From JAICMB01 sp049514735 (GTDB taxonomy: Bacteria > Acidobacteriota > Terriglobia > Bryobacterales > Bryobacteraceae), in NCBI GenBank assembly GCA_049514735.1, contig JBEKUT010000183.1:1-12903 (forward strand): DNA of 12,903 nucleotides, read 5' to 3'. Below, one piece after another: positions 1 through 6,413 of the stretch. Position 1 is the first letter of the stretch, and each line of letters begins with the position of its first letter. The notes below the pieces were generated by a model that was given only the letters and a program-made list of their open reading frames with translations, ran no database searches and was not told the DNA's origin. Made by a program: the position numbers and the translations under genes.

Positions 1-504
1 GCCGCTACCGGAACGCCGGCCTTGACGCCGGCCTTCGTGTCGTTCATGAGCCAGGCAGTACAGTTTTCGAAAGCGCTCTACGGCGATGCGGGAACGGATC
101 CTATACTCAAGTACACCGTCCGTCCGCACTCCGTTTCGGGTCAGATGGACGCCTACATCTTCACGGCGGACGGCGCCAGCACAACCCTCAAATCCGATCA
201 GCAAGGCAATCTCACCTGGTCCGGCGCTTCCACGAAATTCGGCCTCGTCATTAAAGTTGCCGGAAGAGGCGACCAGTCTGGCGCCCCCACGGACGGTCTT
301 TGGGCGCCCTTCCACTTTTTTAGAGACGCGGACAGCTCCATTCCAAACGGCTCGGCCGCCAAGTTCCTCTTCAAGCCGCACGTTGGAACACGGCCAATTA
401 CCGATGGGAAGGACCAGCCTCTGGTGTATGAGATCCAAGCTCCGGCAGTCTTCAATACCAACATCTGGAAGCAAGTGCGATGCGTTTCGAACCCTGCGAG
501 ATAA
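1..504 (+). CDS. TssM/IcmF-like type VI secretion protein, C-terminal fragment (5' end outside window)
   Basis: The frame is open from the first base, so this is the last 167 residues of a longer protein. TssM (IcmF) is the large inner-membrane protein of the T6SS trans-envelope complex, and its C-terminal periplasmic domain contacts TssJ. The visible part fits that domain. A beta-rich stretch containing LKYTVRP and DAYIFTADG leads to LTWSG, the counterpart of the family's 'W-P-G' segment. Then GLWAPFHFFRDAD (about residues 99-111) matches the 'G-x-W-A-x-F-R-L-x-D' signature. A TTG at position 22 could be read as a start, but it falls inside the domain and is not the real one. A Ser/Thr kinase gene follows 22 bp downstream, a common T6SS neighbour (PpkA-like). 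The call rests on motif recall and context, and the rest of the T6SS cluster is out of view. Confidence 0.68.
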   Translation, partial: AATGTPALTPAFVSFMSQAVQFSKALYGDAGTDPILKYTVRPHSVSGQMDAYIFTADGASTTLKSDQQGNLTWSGASTKFGLVIKVAGRGDQSGAPTDGLWAPFHFFRDADSSIPNGSAAKFLFKPHVGTRPITDGKDQPLVYEIQAPAVFNTNIWKQVRCVSNPAR

Positions 505-526
505 TAGCTAAAACCATGAGGCCGCC

Positions 527-1522
527 TTGCCGCTAACCTCGCCGATTCCTCTGCCCGCGCGAATCGGGAAATACGAGCTTGTCGAATACCTGGGCGGCGG
601 AATGGCGCACGTCTATCGTGCGCAGGATACCGTTTTGGGCCGCACCGTCGCCTTGAAGATCCTGACGGAACACGGCAATGGCAATCGCGAATTGCGCGAG
701 CGTTTCCTCGAAGAGGCGCGCACCGCGAGCAATATCAGCCAGGACAACATCATCGCCGTTTACGATTTCGGCGAAGAGGGCGGCCGTCCGTTCATGGTGA
801 TGGAGTTCCTGCGCGGCGAGAGCTTGCGCGACGCCATGAAAGGCGGCCGCACGGGCGACATCGATTACAAGCTTTCGTGCGCGCTCCAGATTGCGCGCGC
901 GTTGGAATACATTCACTCGCGCAAAATCATCCATCGCGATATCAAGCCGGAGAATATCCACATCGACGTTCGCGGCAAGGTCAAGCTGATGGATTTCGGC
1001 ATCGCCAAGCGAGAGGGCGTGGAGTTGACGCGCGCGGGTTTCACTTTGGGGACGCCGTTCTACATGGCGCCCGAACAGGTGATGGGCAAGCCTCCGACAA
1101 ACCTCGTAGACGTGTATGCGTTCGGCGTCATGTTGGTCGAGCTGATTTCAGGCGAGAAGCCGATCCAAGCGGACTCGGTGGAAAAAATTTTCGATCAGAT
1201 CCTGCATCAGCCGCTCAATCTCGAGCCGGCGCGGGCGAAAGGAGCTCCGAAGCCGGTGCTCGATCTGATCGCCCGCTGCACCGCCAAGAATCCTGCCGAG
1301 CGGCCTCAGACCTTCGCGATCGTGCGCCAGCAAATCGAGCAGATCCAAGGCGCAGCGCAACCACCCACAATTGGGAGCGGGCAATTTACGCAGCAAAGCG
1401 CCGTCTTGACCACGCCGCCGTCAAAGCTGAGCCAGACCTGGATTATCGTCTTCTCGGCCGGCGGCGTGGTCGCGCTGGTGCTGATTCTATTTCTGCTCGG
1501 CCGGATTTTCGGGCTCGTCTGA
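527..1522 (+). CDS. Membrane-anchored Ser/Thr protein kinase (PknB/PpkA type)
   Basis: A Hanks-type kinase of 331 residues that should phosphorylate Ser/Thr on partner proteins from the cytoplasmic side of the inner membrane. Visible landmarks are the VALK lysine (K44), catalytic loop HRDIKPEN (136-143), DFG (156-158), GTPFYMAPEQ (175-184) and the DVYAFGVMLVEL segment. A Pro/Ser/Gln-rich linker then leads to one transmembrane helix (about 305-325) six residues from the end, so there is no extracytoplasmic sensor domain. The glycine-rich loop reads LGGGMAHVY, one residue shorter than the usual LGxGGMGxVY. The start is TTG: an in-frame stop lies at 509-511, TTG 527 is the first start codon after it, and GAGG at 518-521 sits five bases before it. 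Following a TssM-like gene, it probably regulates T6SS by phosphorylation, as PpkA does; this is inference. Confidence 0.9.
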   Translation: MPLTSPIPLPARIGKYELVEYLGGGMAHVYRAQDTVLGRTVALKILTEHGNGNRELRERFLEEARTASNISQDNIIAVYDFGEEGGRPFMVMEFLRGESLRDAMKGGRTGDIDYKLSCALQIARALEYIHSRKIIHRDIKPENIHIDVRGKVKLMDFGIAKREGVELTRAGFTLGTPFYMAPEQVMGKPPTNLVDVYAFGVMLVELISGEKPIQADSVEKIFDQILHQPLNLEPARAKGAPKPVLDLIARCTAKNPAERPQTFAIVRQQIEQIQGAAQPPTIGSGQFTQQSAVLTTPPSKLSQTWIIVFSAGGVVALVLILFLLGRIFGLV

Positions 1523-1555
1523 TTCGAGGCGTTTTGGTAAGCTGAAGCTGCCGCT

Positions 1556-2071
1556 ATGCCTCATGGATTCGATATGTACCGCGTTTTTATCTCGACGCCC
1601 GGCGATCTGGAAGATGAGCGGCTGGCCGCTCATAACGTTCTATCGCCCGTTCTAGAGAAAGACGGGATGCCGTACAAGATTCTGCTCGTTCCAGTCGGCT
1701 TGCGCGATAACGAGCATATTGTCGGTTATCGCGCCGCCGTCACCGAAAACATCCGCCAATGTACCTACTACATTCAGGTGTTCCAGGACGACTGGGGTCC
1801 CAGGAACCTCTTCAAGAAGGCGTTTCACACGGCTGAGGAATGCCGCGGCGACAGTGGCCGTCTCATGCGGGAGATCGTTGTCTTATTGAAAGACGCGCCG
1901 CATGAAACAGACCCCGAGATTCTGGCGTTCCGCAAGGAATTAGCGGAGTGGCAGGGCGGCCGGGTTTTCACTTACGCGAAACTCGACGAATTCCAAACGA
2001 TACTTACCGGAATCTACACCGCTTGGTTGAAGAACCTGGTGGGTGAAGCGGCGTCGTCAGCCAGCGCCTGA
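1556..2071 (+). CDS. Free-standing DUF4062 domain protein
   Basis: A protein of 171 residues. Its N-terminus YRVFISTPGDLEDERLAA (about residues 8-25) matches the DUF4062 signature 'VFISST..DL..ER'. Further conserved-looking segments are TYYIQVFQDDWG and RLMREIVVLLKD. DUF4062 is normally the N-terminal module of larger proteins with STAND/NACHT-type NTPase or repeat domains, where it is suspected to be a signalling or effector module; its biochemical activity is not established. Here it stands alone, with no NTPase attached, 33 bp after the Ser/Thr kinase gene and probably co-transcribed with it. It could be a kinase substrate or a T6SS accessory protein, but nothing in the sequence proves that. 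ATG 1556 has no clear ribosome site; ATG 1574 (residue 7) is an alternative. The last 58 bp overlap the convergent sulfotransferase gene. Confidence 0.75.
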   Translation: MPHGFDMYRVFISTPGDLEDERLAAHNVLSPVLEKDGMPYKILLVPVGLRDNEHIVGYRAAVTENIRQCTYYIQVFQDDWGPRNLFKKAFHTAEECRGDSGRLMREIVVLLKDAPHETDPEILAFRKELAEWQGGRVFTYAKLDEFQTILTGIYTAWLKNLVGEAASSASA

Positions 2072-3033
2072 CGCTCGCGCGCCGCTTCCAGACGCCGATA
2101 CATGGGCTCGATCCAGCGCGCCGCCAATTCGCGCTGCCGGTCCGAAGCGCCGCCGCGTTTATCGGCTGAATCGTTTTCGAATCTCAATCGGGGACGCTTG
2201 GCGTTGAATTTTGCCGCTTGTTGCATCCGCTCAATATCGCCGCCGCCCAACGGCAATCCGAAATGCCGCGCGATCCTCGACCACATCGCATCGGGCATCT
2301 CCGCGTAATTCACCAGCATTCCGCTGCCACTGCGAGTGGAATGAAAGAGGGCGAATTCACAAACCCTTCCCAAGGCTCTCGCGCAATATTCTTCCTGATC
2401 CATCCGCAGCATTTCCTCTTGCGGAATATTTACGACGGCGGGATGTAGGGCGCCTGGCGTCGCCCACGTAGCAGGTTGTATCGATTGCGAAACCAATACT
2501 TCGAGCGGCTCGCGATAGAGAAAGATCCACGGGGTGTCCGGGAAGACCCGTTGGATAATCGGCAGCTCGGCAATGCCCCAGGAATCGAACTTGATAAACA
2601 GCCGATTGCCATCATTTCCACGCTGGCCCAGTGCGCTGACGATCCAGCGCAGCCAATCGATCCGCATCTGTTCGGTGATGCCATCGAGACGTAAATGTGC
2701 GCGCAGGACGACGCCCAGCGGCCAGGGCTCCGATAGAGTCAGGTGACCGTCCAAGGCGCTTAACGCCGCGCAGGCCAAAGTAGAACCACATCGCGACATG
2801 TGAAAAATGAAGCCCGCGGGAGTCAGTCCCGGACTGGCTTCATGCCATTCGCGGAGGGTGTCCATGGGAGTCTGCCGGCGGAAAATACAATGGAAGGGCG
2901 ACTCGAGCTTTCGCTGGACACCGTCGTCGAAAAAGGGATCGCGCAGGCGCTCCTCACCCAGATACATCCAATCGACCATTGGTTCCCGCCGATTCCAATA
3001 CACGCGGGTTGGAACCCAGCCTGTAAAATTCAC
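2014..3033 (-). CDS. Sulfotransferase-family protein
   Basis: A protein of 339 residues with the P-loop-like sulfotransferase fold. The 5'-phosphosulfate loop is FIFHMSRCGSTL (residues 75-86). The 3'-phosphate region is IFLYREPLEVLVSQS (170-184), where Arg and Ser are the usual PAPS contacts. A preceding segment, LFIKFDSWGIAELPIIQRVF, completes the family pattern. The N-terminal 70 residues contain WVPTRVYWNRREPMVDWMYLG and are not the standard core. Members transfer sulfate from PAPS to an acceptor; the acceptor here is unknown. I place the start at GTG 3033, which overlaps the TGA of the GNAT gene as GTGA and implies translational coupling. An in-frame GTG at 3045 would add four residues. 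It is the last gene of the collar/GNAT unit, so a collar protein or a linked glycan is a candidate acceptor (inference). Confidence 0.82.
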   Translation of the reverse strand: MNFTGWVPTRVYWNRREPMVDWMYLGEERLRDPFFDDGVQRKLESPFHCIFRRQTPMDTLREWHEASPGLTPAGFIFHMSRCGSTLACAALSALDGHLTLSEPWPLGVVLRAHLRLDGITEQMRIDWLRWIVSALGQRGNDGNRLFIKFDSWGIAELPIIQRVFPDTPWIFLYREPLEVLVSQSIQPATWATPGALHPAVVNIPQEEMLRMDQEEYCARALGRVCEFALFHSTRSGSGMLVNYAEMPDAMWSRIARHFGLPLGGGDIERMQQAAKFNAKRPRLRFENDSADKRGGASDRQRELAARWIEPMYRRLEAARERQALADDAASPTRFFNQAV

Positions 3034-3743
3034 GCGTCCACCCACCTCTCAAACCAGCGTTTGTAGGATTCGCTTTGGGCGCGCCGGATGTCGCGCTTGT
3101 CGAATTCGAAACCGCGTTCGCGTCCCAGCCGCATCGCGAGAGACGTTAGCGAAGCAAGATCGGTTGTCTCTCGAAGTTGAGCGAGCAGGAGCGGGTCTTC
3201 GACGGCTTCTTCACGGAAGCGTGCGAAGGCGTAGAAACCGGGCCGCAGCATGGCAAACTCCTCGGCTCCGGGAGGCACCCACTCCATGAATTGCATGGTC
3301 TCGGTCTCCTCGTAGACGCGAAAGCCTAGCCGGTCGTGAAAGCGGAACGATCCGGCATTAAACCGCTCCACGCTACAGCGCACCGGAAGCCGGGCTTCGC
3401 GCGCCTCTTCCATGACGCGCGAGTAAAGCGTCGCGCCGATGCCCCGATTGCGGTGCTGCGCCAATACCGCGATATCGACCACCGTCATATCTTCCTCGGC
3501 GCGGTTCACCCATATACGGCCCACGGGCTCTTCGTCCAGCAGGATGAGATCGTGCCGCGATTGGGGAAACTGGGAATCGTAGCCCTGTTGTTGCAGATGA
3601 AACTGCATCGAAACGATGGAATCGATTTCCGCCTGCGGCAGGGGCATCTGCTGGAATTCCGGGTGGGCGTTGCGGAACAGGTTATGCAGGAACGTCTCGT
3701 CCGTTTCGAAGACGGCGGGTTTAAGGGTTACGTTCAGTGGCAA
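3030..3743 (-). CDS. GNAT N-acetyltransferase with C-terminal Nif11-like domain
   Basis: A two-part protein of 237 residues. Residues 1-155 form a GNAT fold, with acetyl-CoA pyrophosphate loop QHRNRGIG (96-103) inside VVDIAVLAQHRNRGIGATL, and a C-terminal FHDRLGFRVYEE strand typical of motif B. Residues 176-225 look like a Nif11 domain: FREEAVEDPLLLAQL, then a spacer, then LGRERGFEFDKRDIRRA. This matches the 'F...V..DP.L..KL...A...GF.F...E' pattern found in Nif11-type RiPP leader peptides. In a leader the domain is recognised by the modifying enzyme; here it is fused to an enzyme. The start is TTG, with GAGG at 3752-3749 five bases upstream; an in-frame stop further upstream leaves no other start. 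The gene is 81 bp downstream of the third collar gene and overlaps the sulfotransferase start. The substrate is unknown. Confidence 0.82.
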   Translation of the reverse strand: MPLNVTLKPAVFETDETFLHNLFRNAHPEFQQMPLPQAEIDSIVSMQFHLQQQGYDSQFPQSRHDLILLDEEPVGRIWVNRAEEDMTVVDIAVLAQHRNRGIGATLYSRVMEEAREARLPVRCSVERFNAGSFRFHDRLGFRVYEETETMQFMEWVPPGAEEFAMLRPGFYAFARFREEAVEDPLLLAQLRETTDLASLTSLAMRLGRERGFEFDKRDIRRAQSESYKRWFERWVDA

Positions 3744-3786
3744 GAGTGCCTCGTCATTAGAACCTTACAAACAGGATGCTTGCCAA

Positions 3787-3806
3787 GGGCGGGCCGAAAC
3801 CCGCCC
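3787..3806 (-). terminator. GC-rich hairpin after the third collar gene
   Basis: A perfect 7-bp inverted repeat, GGGCGGG / CCCGCCC, with a 6-base loop lies 19 bases past the stop of the last collar gene. No T-run follows on the minus strand. It may be a weak terminator or a 3' stabiliser that lowers expression of the two enzyme genes relative to the collar genes. Confidence 0.4.
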
Positions 3807-3824
3807 GGTATTGTTGCGGCTTTA

Positions 3825-4358
3825 TTAACTGCGGGTGGGGAAAACACCTTGCCTGGCAATAACCCAGTTTAGCGTCAGATAAGGCATCATGTTGTCGTGG
3901 GGCAGGTTGTTACCTATGGGCCAAACGATCGTCGACGTGAGAGTGTCGTTGAGCGTCGCGGTAGAAATGCCGTAAGCGTCTCCGCCATCGCTGATACCGA
4001 TGTGGGAGAACACATGCCCGACAGGAGATCCGACATTGTTGCCGGCCGCGAACGCCGTCAGGTTGTGATTGTGCATCGGCATCGCGCCAGTCAGCAGAGT
4101 AACCGTCTCGGTGCCACCCGGCTCGCCGAGCGCATAGTTTTGAAGGCCAGCGCCTTGGCCCGAGCCGATAGGTATACGTCCACGCAGATCGGGCAGCGCA
4201 AAAGTGGATTTGCCATCGCCGCCGTAGAATGTGCCAATCAGCGCGAATAGCGCAGTGTTTTGGCTGATCGGAAGGATTTGGCCGTTCGCGAATATCCAGC
4301 CTTGTGGGGCAAAGTTGTAAGGCACCAGCAGAAGTTGTCCGAGATAAAGGTTTGACAT
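3825..4358 (-). CDS. Phage tail collar domain protein (microcystin-dependent protein family), third copy
   Basis: A protein of 177 residues of the tail-collar family (PF07484; COG4675 type). It has the full core: LYLGQLLLVPYNFAPQGW (4-21), a NGQ turn (25-27), LIGTFYGGDG (40-49), TFALPDLRGR (52-61), the metal-type HNH of PMHNH (94-98), and a C-terminal LPHDN...PYLTLNWVIA block (152-169). There is no signal peptide or transmembrane segment. In phages the domain is part of tail fibres; in bacteria such short tandem proteins are of unknown role. I chose ATG 4358 because GAGGA lies 8 bases before it and because the N-terminus then lines up with the other two copies; an upstream TTG at 4421 would add 21 unrelated residues. 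This copy lacks the cysteines seen in the other two. It lies 20 bp downstream of the second copy. Confidence 0.9.
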   Translation of the reverse strand: MSNLYLGQLLLVPYNFAPQGWIFANGQILPISQNTALFALIGTFYGGDGKSTFALPDLRGRIPIGSGQGAGLQNYALGEPGGTETVTLLTGAMPMHNHNLTAFAAGNNVGSPVGHVFSHIGISDGGDAYGISTATLNDTLTSTIVWPIGNNLPHDNMMPYLTLNWVIARQGVFPTRS

Positions 4359-4378
4359 TTTATTGTTCCTCGTTGGGT

Positions 4379-4897
4379 TTAGCTGCGCGACGGGAAAATC
4401 CCCTGAAGCGCGATGATCCAATTGATAACGAGATACGGCGTGCGATTCTCGTGAGGCTGGCTGCCGCCGGCATGGGAGATTTCCCCCGCCGCCATAAATC
4501 CGGCCGCCGAATCGGGTGGCGAAGCGTTGTACATTCCGATTCCGCAGAGAACGCCCCCGGACGGGTTCTTAGTGGTGGCGCCCCCTGAATTCGCCTTGCA
4601 CAGGTGATTATGCATCGGCAATTGACCGGTGTTCACGGTGACGGATTCTTCGCCCGCAATCTGGCCGAGAACATAGTCTTGCAGCCCCTGGCCCTGGCCG
4701 GAAGAGAGTGCCGCCCGGCCTTGCAGATTGGGCAGTGCAAAGTTCTGAACCCCATTTCCTCCGTACGTGGTTCCAAGCACCGCAAATAGCGCCTGGTTCT
4801 GGTTGATCGCCAGGAGTTGCCCGTTGCAGGAAACGTAGCCTTTGGGCGCAAAGTCAAAAGCAACGGACAGGATACTTCCTAGAAAAGGTGTGGACAT
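4379..4897 (-). CDS. Phage tail collar domain protein, second copy
   Basis: A protein of 172 residues with the same architecture as its neighbours: PFLGSILSVAFDFAPKGY at the N-terminus, CNGQ (24-27), LGTTYGGNG (41-49), NFALPNLQGR (52-61), PMHNH (94-98) and SQPHENRTPYLVINWIIA at 147-164. It is the most divergent of the three at the N-terminus (SILSVAF in place of QLLLVPY). Cysteines at 24, 100 and 118 make intra- or intermolecular disulfides possible if it is exported, but no signal peptide is visible. The variable stretch between PMHNH and QPHEN (about 99-146) is rich in Gly, Ser and Ala; in tail proteins this is where specificity differs. ATG 4897 is preceded by AGGAG eight bases upstream. 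It lies 32 bp after the first collar gene and 20 bp before the third, so the three are co-transcribed. Confidence 0.9.
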   Translation of the reverse strand: MSTPFLGSILSVAFDFAPKGYVSCNGQLLAINQNQALFAVLGTTYGGNGVQNFALPNLQGRAALSSGQGQGLQDYVLGQIAGEESVTVNTGQLPMHNHLCKANSGGATTKNPSGGVLCGIGMYNASPPDSAAGFMAAGEISHAGGSQPHENRTPYLVINWIIALQGIFPSRS

Positions 4898-4929
4898 TCA
4901 GTTTTCTCCTTAAGCTCTGGATTACCAGG

Positions 4930-5442
4930 TTATCCCTGGACCGGATAAATTCCCGCCCATGCAATACACCAGTTCAGGACCAAATAGGGCTGCAGGTTGG
5001 CGTGGGGCTGATTCCCGCCCGTCATGGTAATCGTGCCCGGCGCAAAATTCACGGAAGGCGTGCCGCCATTATAGATATTCGGGCCCGCGGCCGGTACGGC
5101 ATTAGTGGGAACGGCGCTTCCTTGAGTCGCGATGGAGCAGGCGAAAGGGTGATTATGCGAGGGCATCTGGTTTGTGGTCAGGGTCACCTGTTCGACGCCG
5201 CCTATTCCGCCTATTATATAAGACGTGCCGGTCGAGCCGATCCCCATGCCGATACCGGTCCGGCCTCGCATGTCCGGCAGTTGAAAAGTTTGCTGTCCGT
5301 TGCCGCCGTAGGTGATGCCAATCAGGTTGTACAGGGCCTCGTATTGCGATATCGCGAGTATTTGCCCCTGACAAAACAAATAGCCGCTCGGATTGAAATT
5401 GTAGGGTACGAGTAGCAGTTGCCCTACGAAAGGTTGGCTCAT
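4930..5442 (-). CDS. Phage tail collar domain protein, first copy of the operon
   Basis: A protein of 170 residues and the promoter-proximal gene of the five-gene minus-strand unit. Core motifs are PFVGQLLLVPYNFNPSGY (4-21), CQGQ (24-27), LIGITYGGNG (40-49), TFQLPDMRGR (52-61), PSHNH (94-98) and NQPHANLQPYLVLNWCIA (144-161), ending in GIYPVQG. There is no secretion signal. ATG 5442 is chosen over an upstream start at 5505 because a strong GAGGAGG ribosome site precedes it and because all three paralogues then begin MS-x-x-(F/Y)-(L/V)-G. Cysteines at 24, 102 and 159 are only partly shared with the second copy. The function of bacterial collar triplets is not established. Candidates are subunits of an extracellular fibre or adhesin, or cargo of a phage-tail-like machine such as the T6SS hinted at on the left edge (inference). 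Confidence 0.9.
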   Translation of the reverse strand: MSQPFVGQLLLVPYNFNPSGYLFCQGQILAISQYEALYNLIGITYGGNGQQTFQLPDMRGRTGIGMGIGSTGTSYIIGGIGGVEQVTLTTNQMPSHNHPFACSIATQGSAVPTNAVPAAGPNIYNGGTPSVNFAPGTITMTGGNQPHANLQPYLVLNWCIAWAGIYPVQG

Positions 5443-5729
5443 TCTAGATTCCTCCTCGTTGGTTTGTAGCGTGCTTATCGAAGTTACTATACGGCGTAGA
5501 AACATGCAACTGCGGTTTTGATGCGCCCGTATTCCCGCTCAGCGGAAATTGGCCTTCCCCGTTCAGCGGAAATTGACCTTCATTGTTACGCATCCAACGC
5601 CGTGCAGTTTTGTTGCAATTCAAATAAAACACGCGGTAAACTAAAGTTTTTTTCTTTGCAGCACGTGACCTTTGTGATAGACTCTGGAATCGGAAATCCA
5701 GGCGAACTGGAACGATCGGCAGCCCAGCG
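5443..5729. other. Non-coding stretch upstream of the collar operon
   Basis: There is no convincing gene here. It should contain the promoter of the collar operon, but I could not find a well-spaced -35/-10 pair; a TATAGT on the minus strand near 5490 lacks a partner at 16-18 bases. It also holds a 24-bp tandem repeat, and 5620-5690 is clearly more A/T-rich than the surroundings. Confidence 0.5.
5533..5580. repeat. 24-bp tandem repeat, two copies
   Basis: Two adjacent 24-base units (5533-5556 and 5557-5580) share 21 of 24 positions, including an exact CAGCGGAAATTG core. Read on the minus strand, the core resembles the repeated 'GGTCAATTTCCGCTGA'-like motifs I associate with terminal repeats of IS21-family elements. 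No transposase gene is near, so a relict IS end is only a suggestion. Confidence 0.6.
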
Positions 5730-6337
5730 GGAGCGGCTCCGCGGTTGGCCGACAGAGTAGCCGGGCCCTTAAAGAAGGCGTTGGTTGCGCAACCTGCGAA
5801 GTCGATGGTGACGTTCGCGGTCGCGGTCGATTGCGGGGCCATGTTGCACGCGATCACGGGCATGCTCGTGACAATGACAGGCGTACAGGCCGCGCCCGAT
5901 GTCGGCGTCAGCGTCAAGCTTGCGACTTCGGCGCCGATCCGCTCGGAACCTCAGTCGACGCGGCGTCCGCAATGATCGAATTGAGCCCGCTGACCGCGCT
6001 GGACGCGCCTACCCGGGAAAAGCAATCGAGATTATTGGAATTGGGGCCGGCGGGCAGCGGTCCCACGGTCTGCGGATCGACGGAGGTAAAGCCATTTGAG
6101 CAGAACCTCGACGCTCTGAATGGTCCCCGTCGGTCCCCGTCAACCCACTGACAAAGATTTCCGACGCATACGGTCTGCGGGAGCGCCATCGAGAGCATAA
6201 TCGCCGTTGGCCCCGGGAGCCGGGATGGTTATCGTGCCGGCGATACAGAACCCCTGCGTGTCGGCTGGCGGACTCGACCGCGCGGTGGTGGCATCGTTAA
6301 ACCACCTGAACGATACCGGATCGATCGTGAAGCTGAA
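5730..6337 (-). pseudogene. Decayed secreted beta-sandwich/DUF11-type surface protein fragment
   Basis: No single frame is open, but three minus-strand frames read on as one protein. From about 6337 there is a stretch containing GTITIPAPGANGDYALDGA. After a shift near 6190 comes ASEIFVSGLTGT, whose pattern resembles the 'YPS.I.VSGL.GTI..V.V.LNGFSH' beta-sandwich domain of many large secreted bacterial proteins. A 10-bp tandem duplication at about 6121-6140 breaks the frame. The reading resumes as NGFTSVDPQTVGPLP and runs to SIIADAASTEVPSGSAP, shifts once more near 5925, and continues as SLTLTPTSG...IACNMAPQSTATANVTI, which looks like a DUF11-type repeat. There is no start codon context: two in-frame TGA codons lie just upstream of 6337. 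I infer a fragment of a large cell-surface protein that lost both ends and gained at least three frameshifts. Confidence 0.55.
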
Positions 6338-6346
6338 TCAGCTTCA
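6328..6346. other. Perfect 8-bp hairpin ahead of the PEP-CTERM gene
   Basis: TGAAGCTG and CAGCTTCA form a perfect inverted repeat around a 3-base loop. It sits exactly where the decayed surface-protein fragment ends, so it may mark a rearrangement junction, a terminator for something now lost, or a leader structure of the PEP-CTERM gene. Confidence 0.45.
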
Positions 6347-6364
6347 GTAGCAGAGTACGAATGA

Positions 6365-6394
6365 GTGCGCGGGAAACGAAACTTCACCGCGCAC
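6365..6394 (+). promoter_or_regulatory. Leader hairpin next to the ribosome site of the PEP-CTERM gene
   Basis: GTGCGCGG (6365-6372) pairs perfectly with CCGCGCAC (6387-6394) around a 14-base loop. The AGGAGGAG ribosome site of the PEP-CTERM gene starts one base later, at 6396. A stem abutting the ribosome site could modulate ribosome access; this is inferred from position only. Confidence 0.4.
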
Positions 6395-6413
6395 CAGGAG
6401 GAGATTTAAAAAT

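Noticed and set aside
5638..5656. AAACT-AA-AGTTT followed by T-run as an intrinsic terminator
   Set aside because: A 5-bp A/T-rich stem with a 2-base loop is too weak, and no gene ends just upstream on that strand.
5444..5710. C-terminal half of the 157-codon minus-strand frame ending at 5444
   Set aside because: After the DUF11-like part it crosses the A/T-rich stretch and the 24-bp repeat and shows no protein-like pattern.
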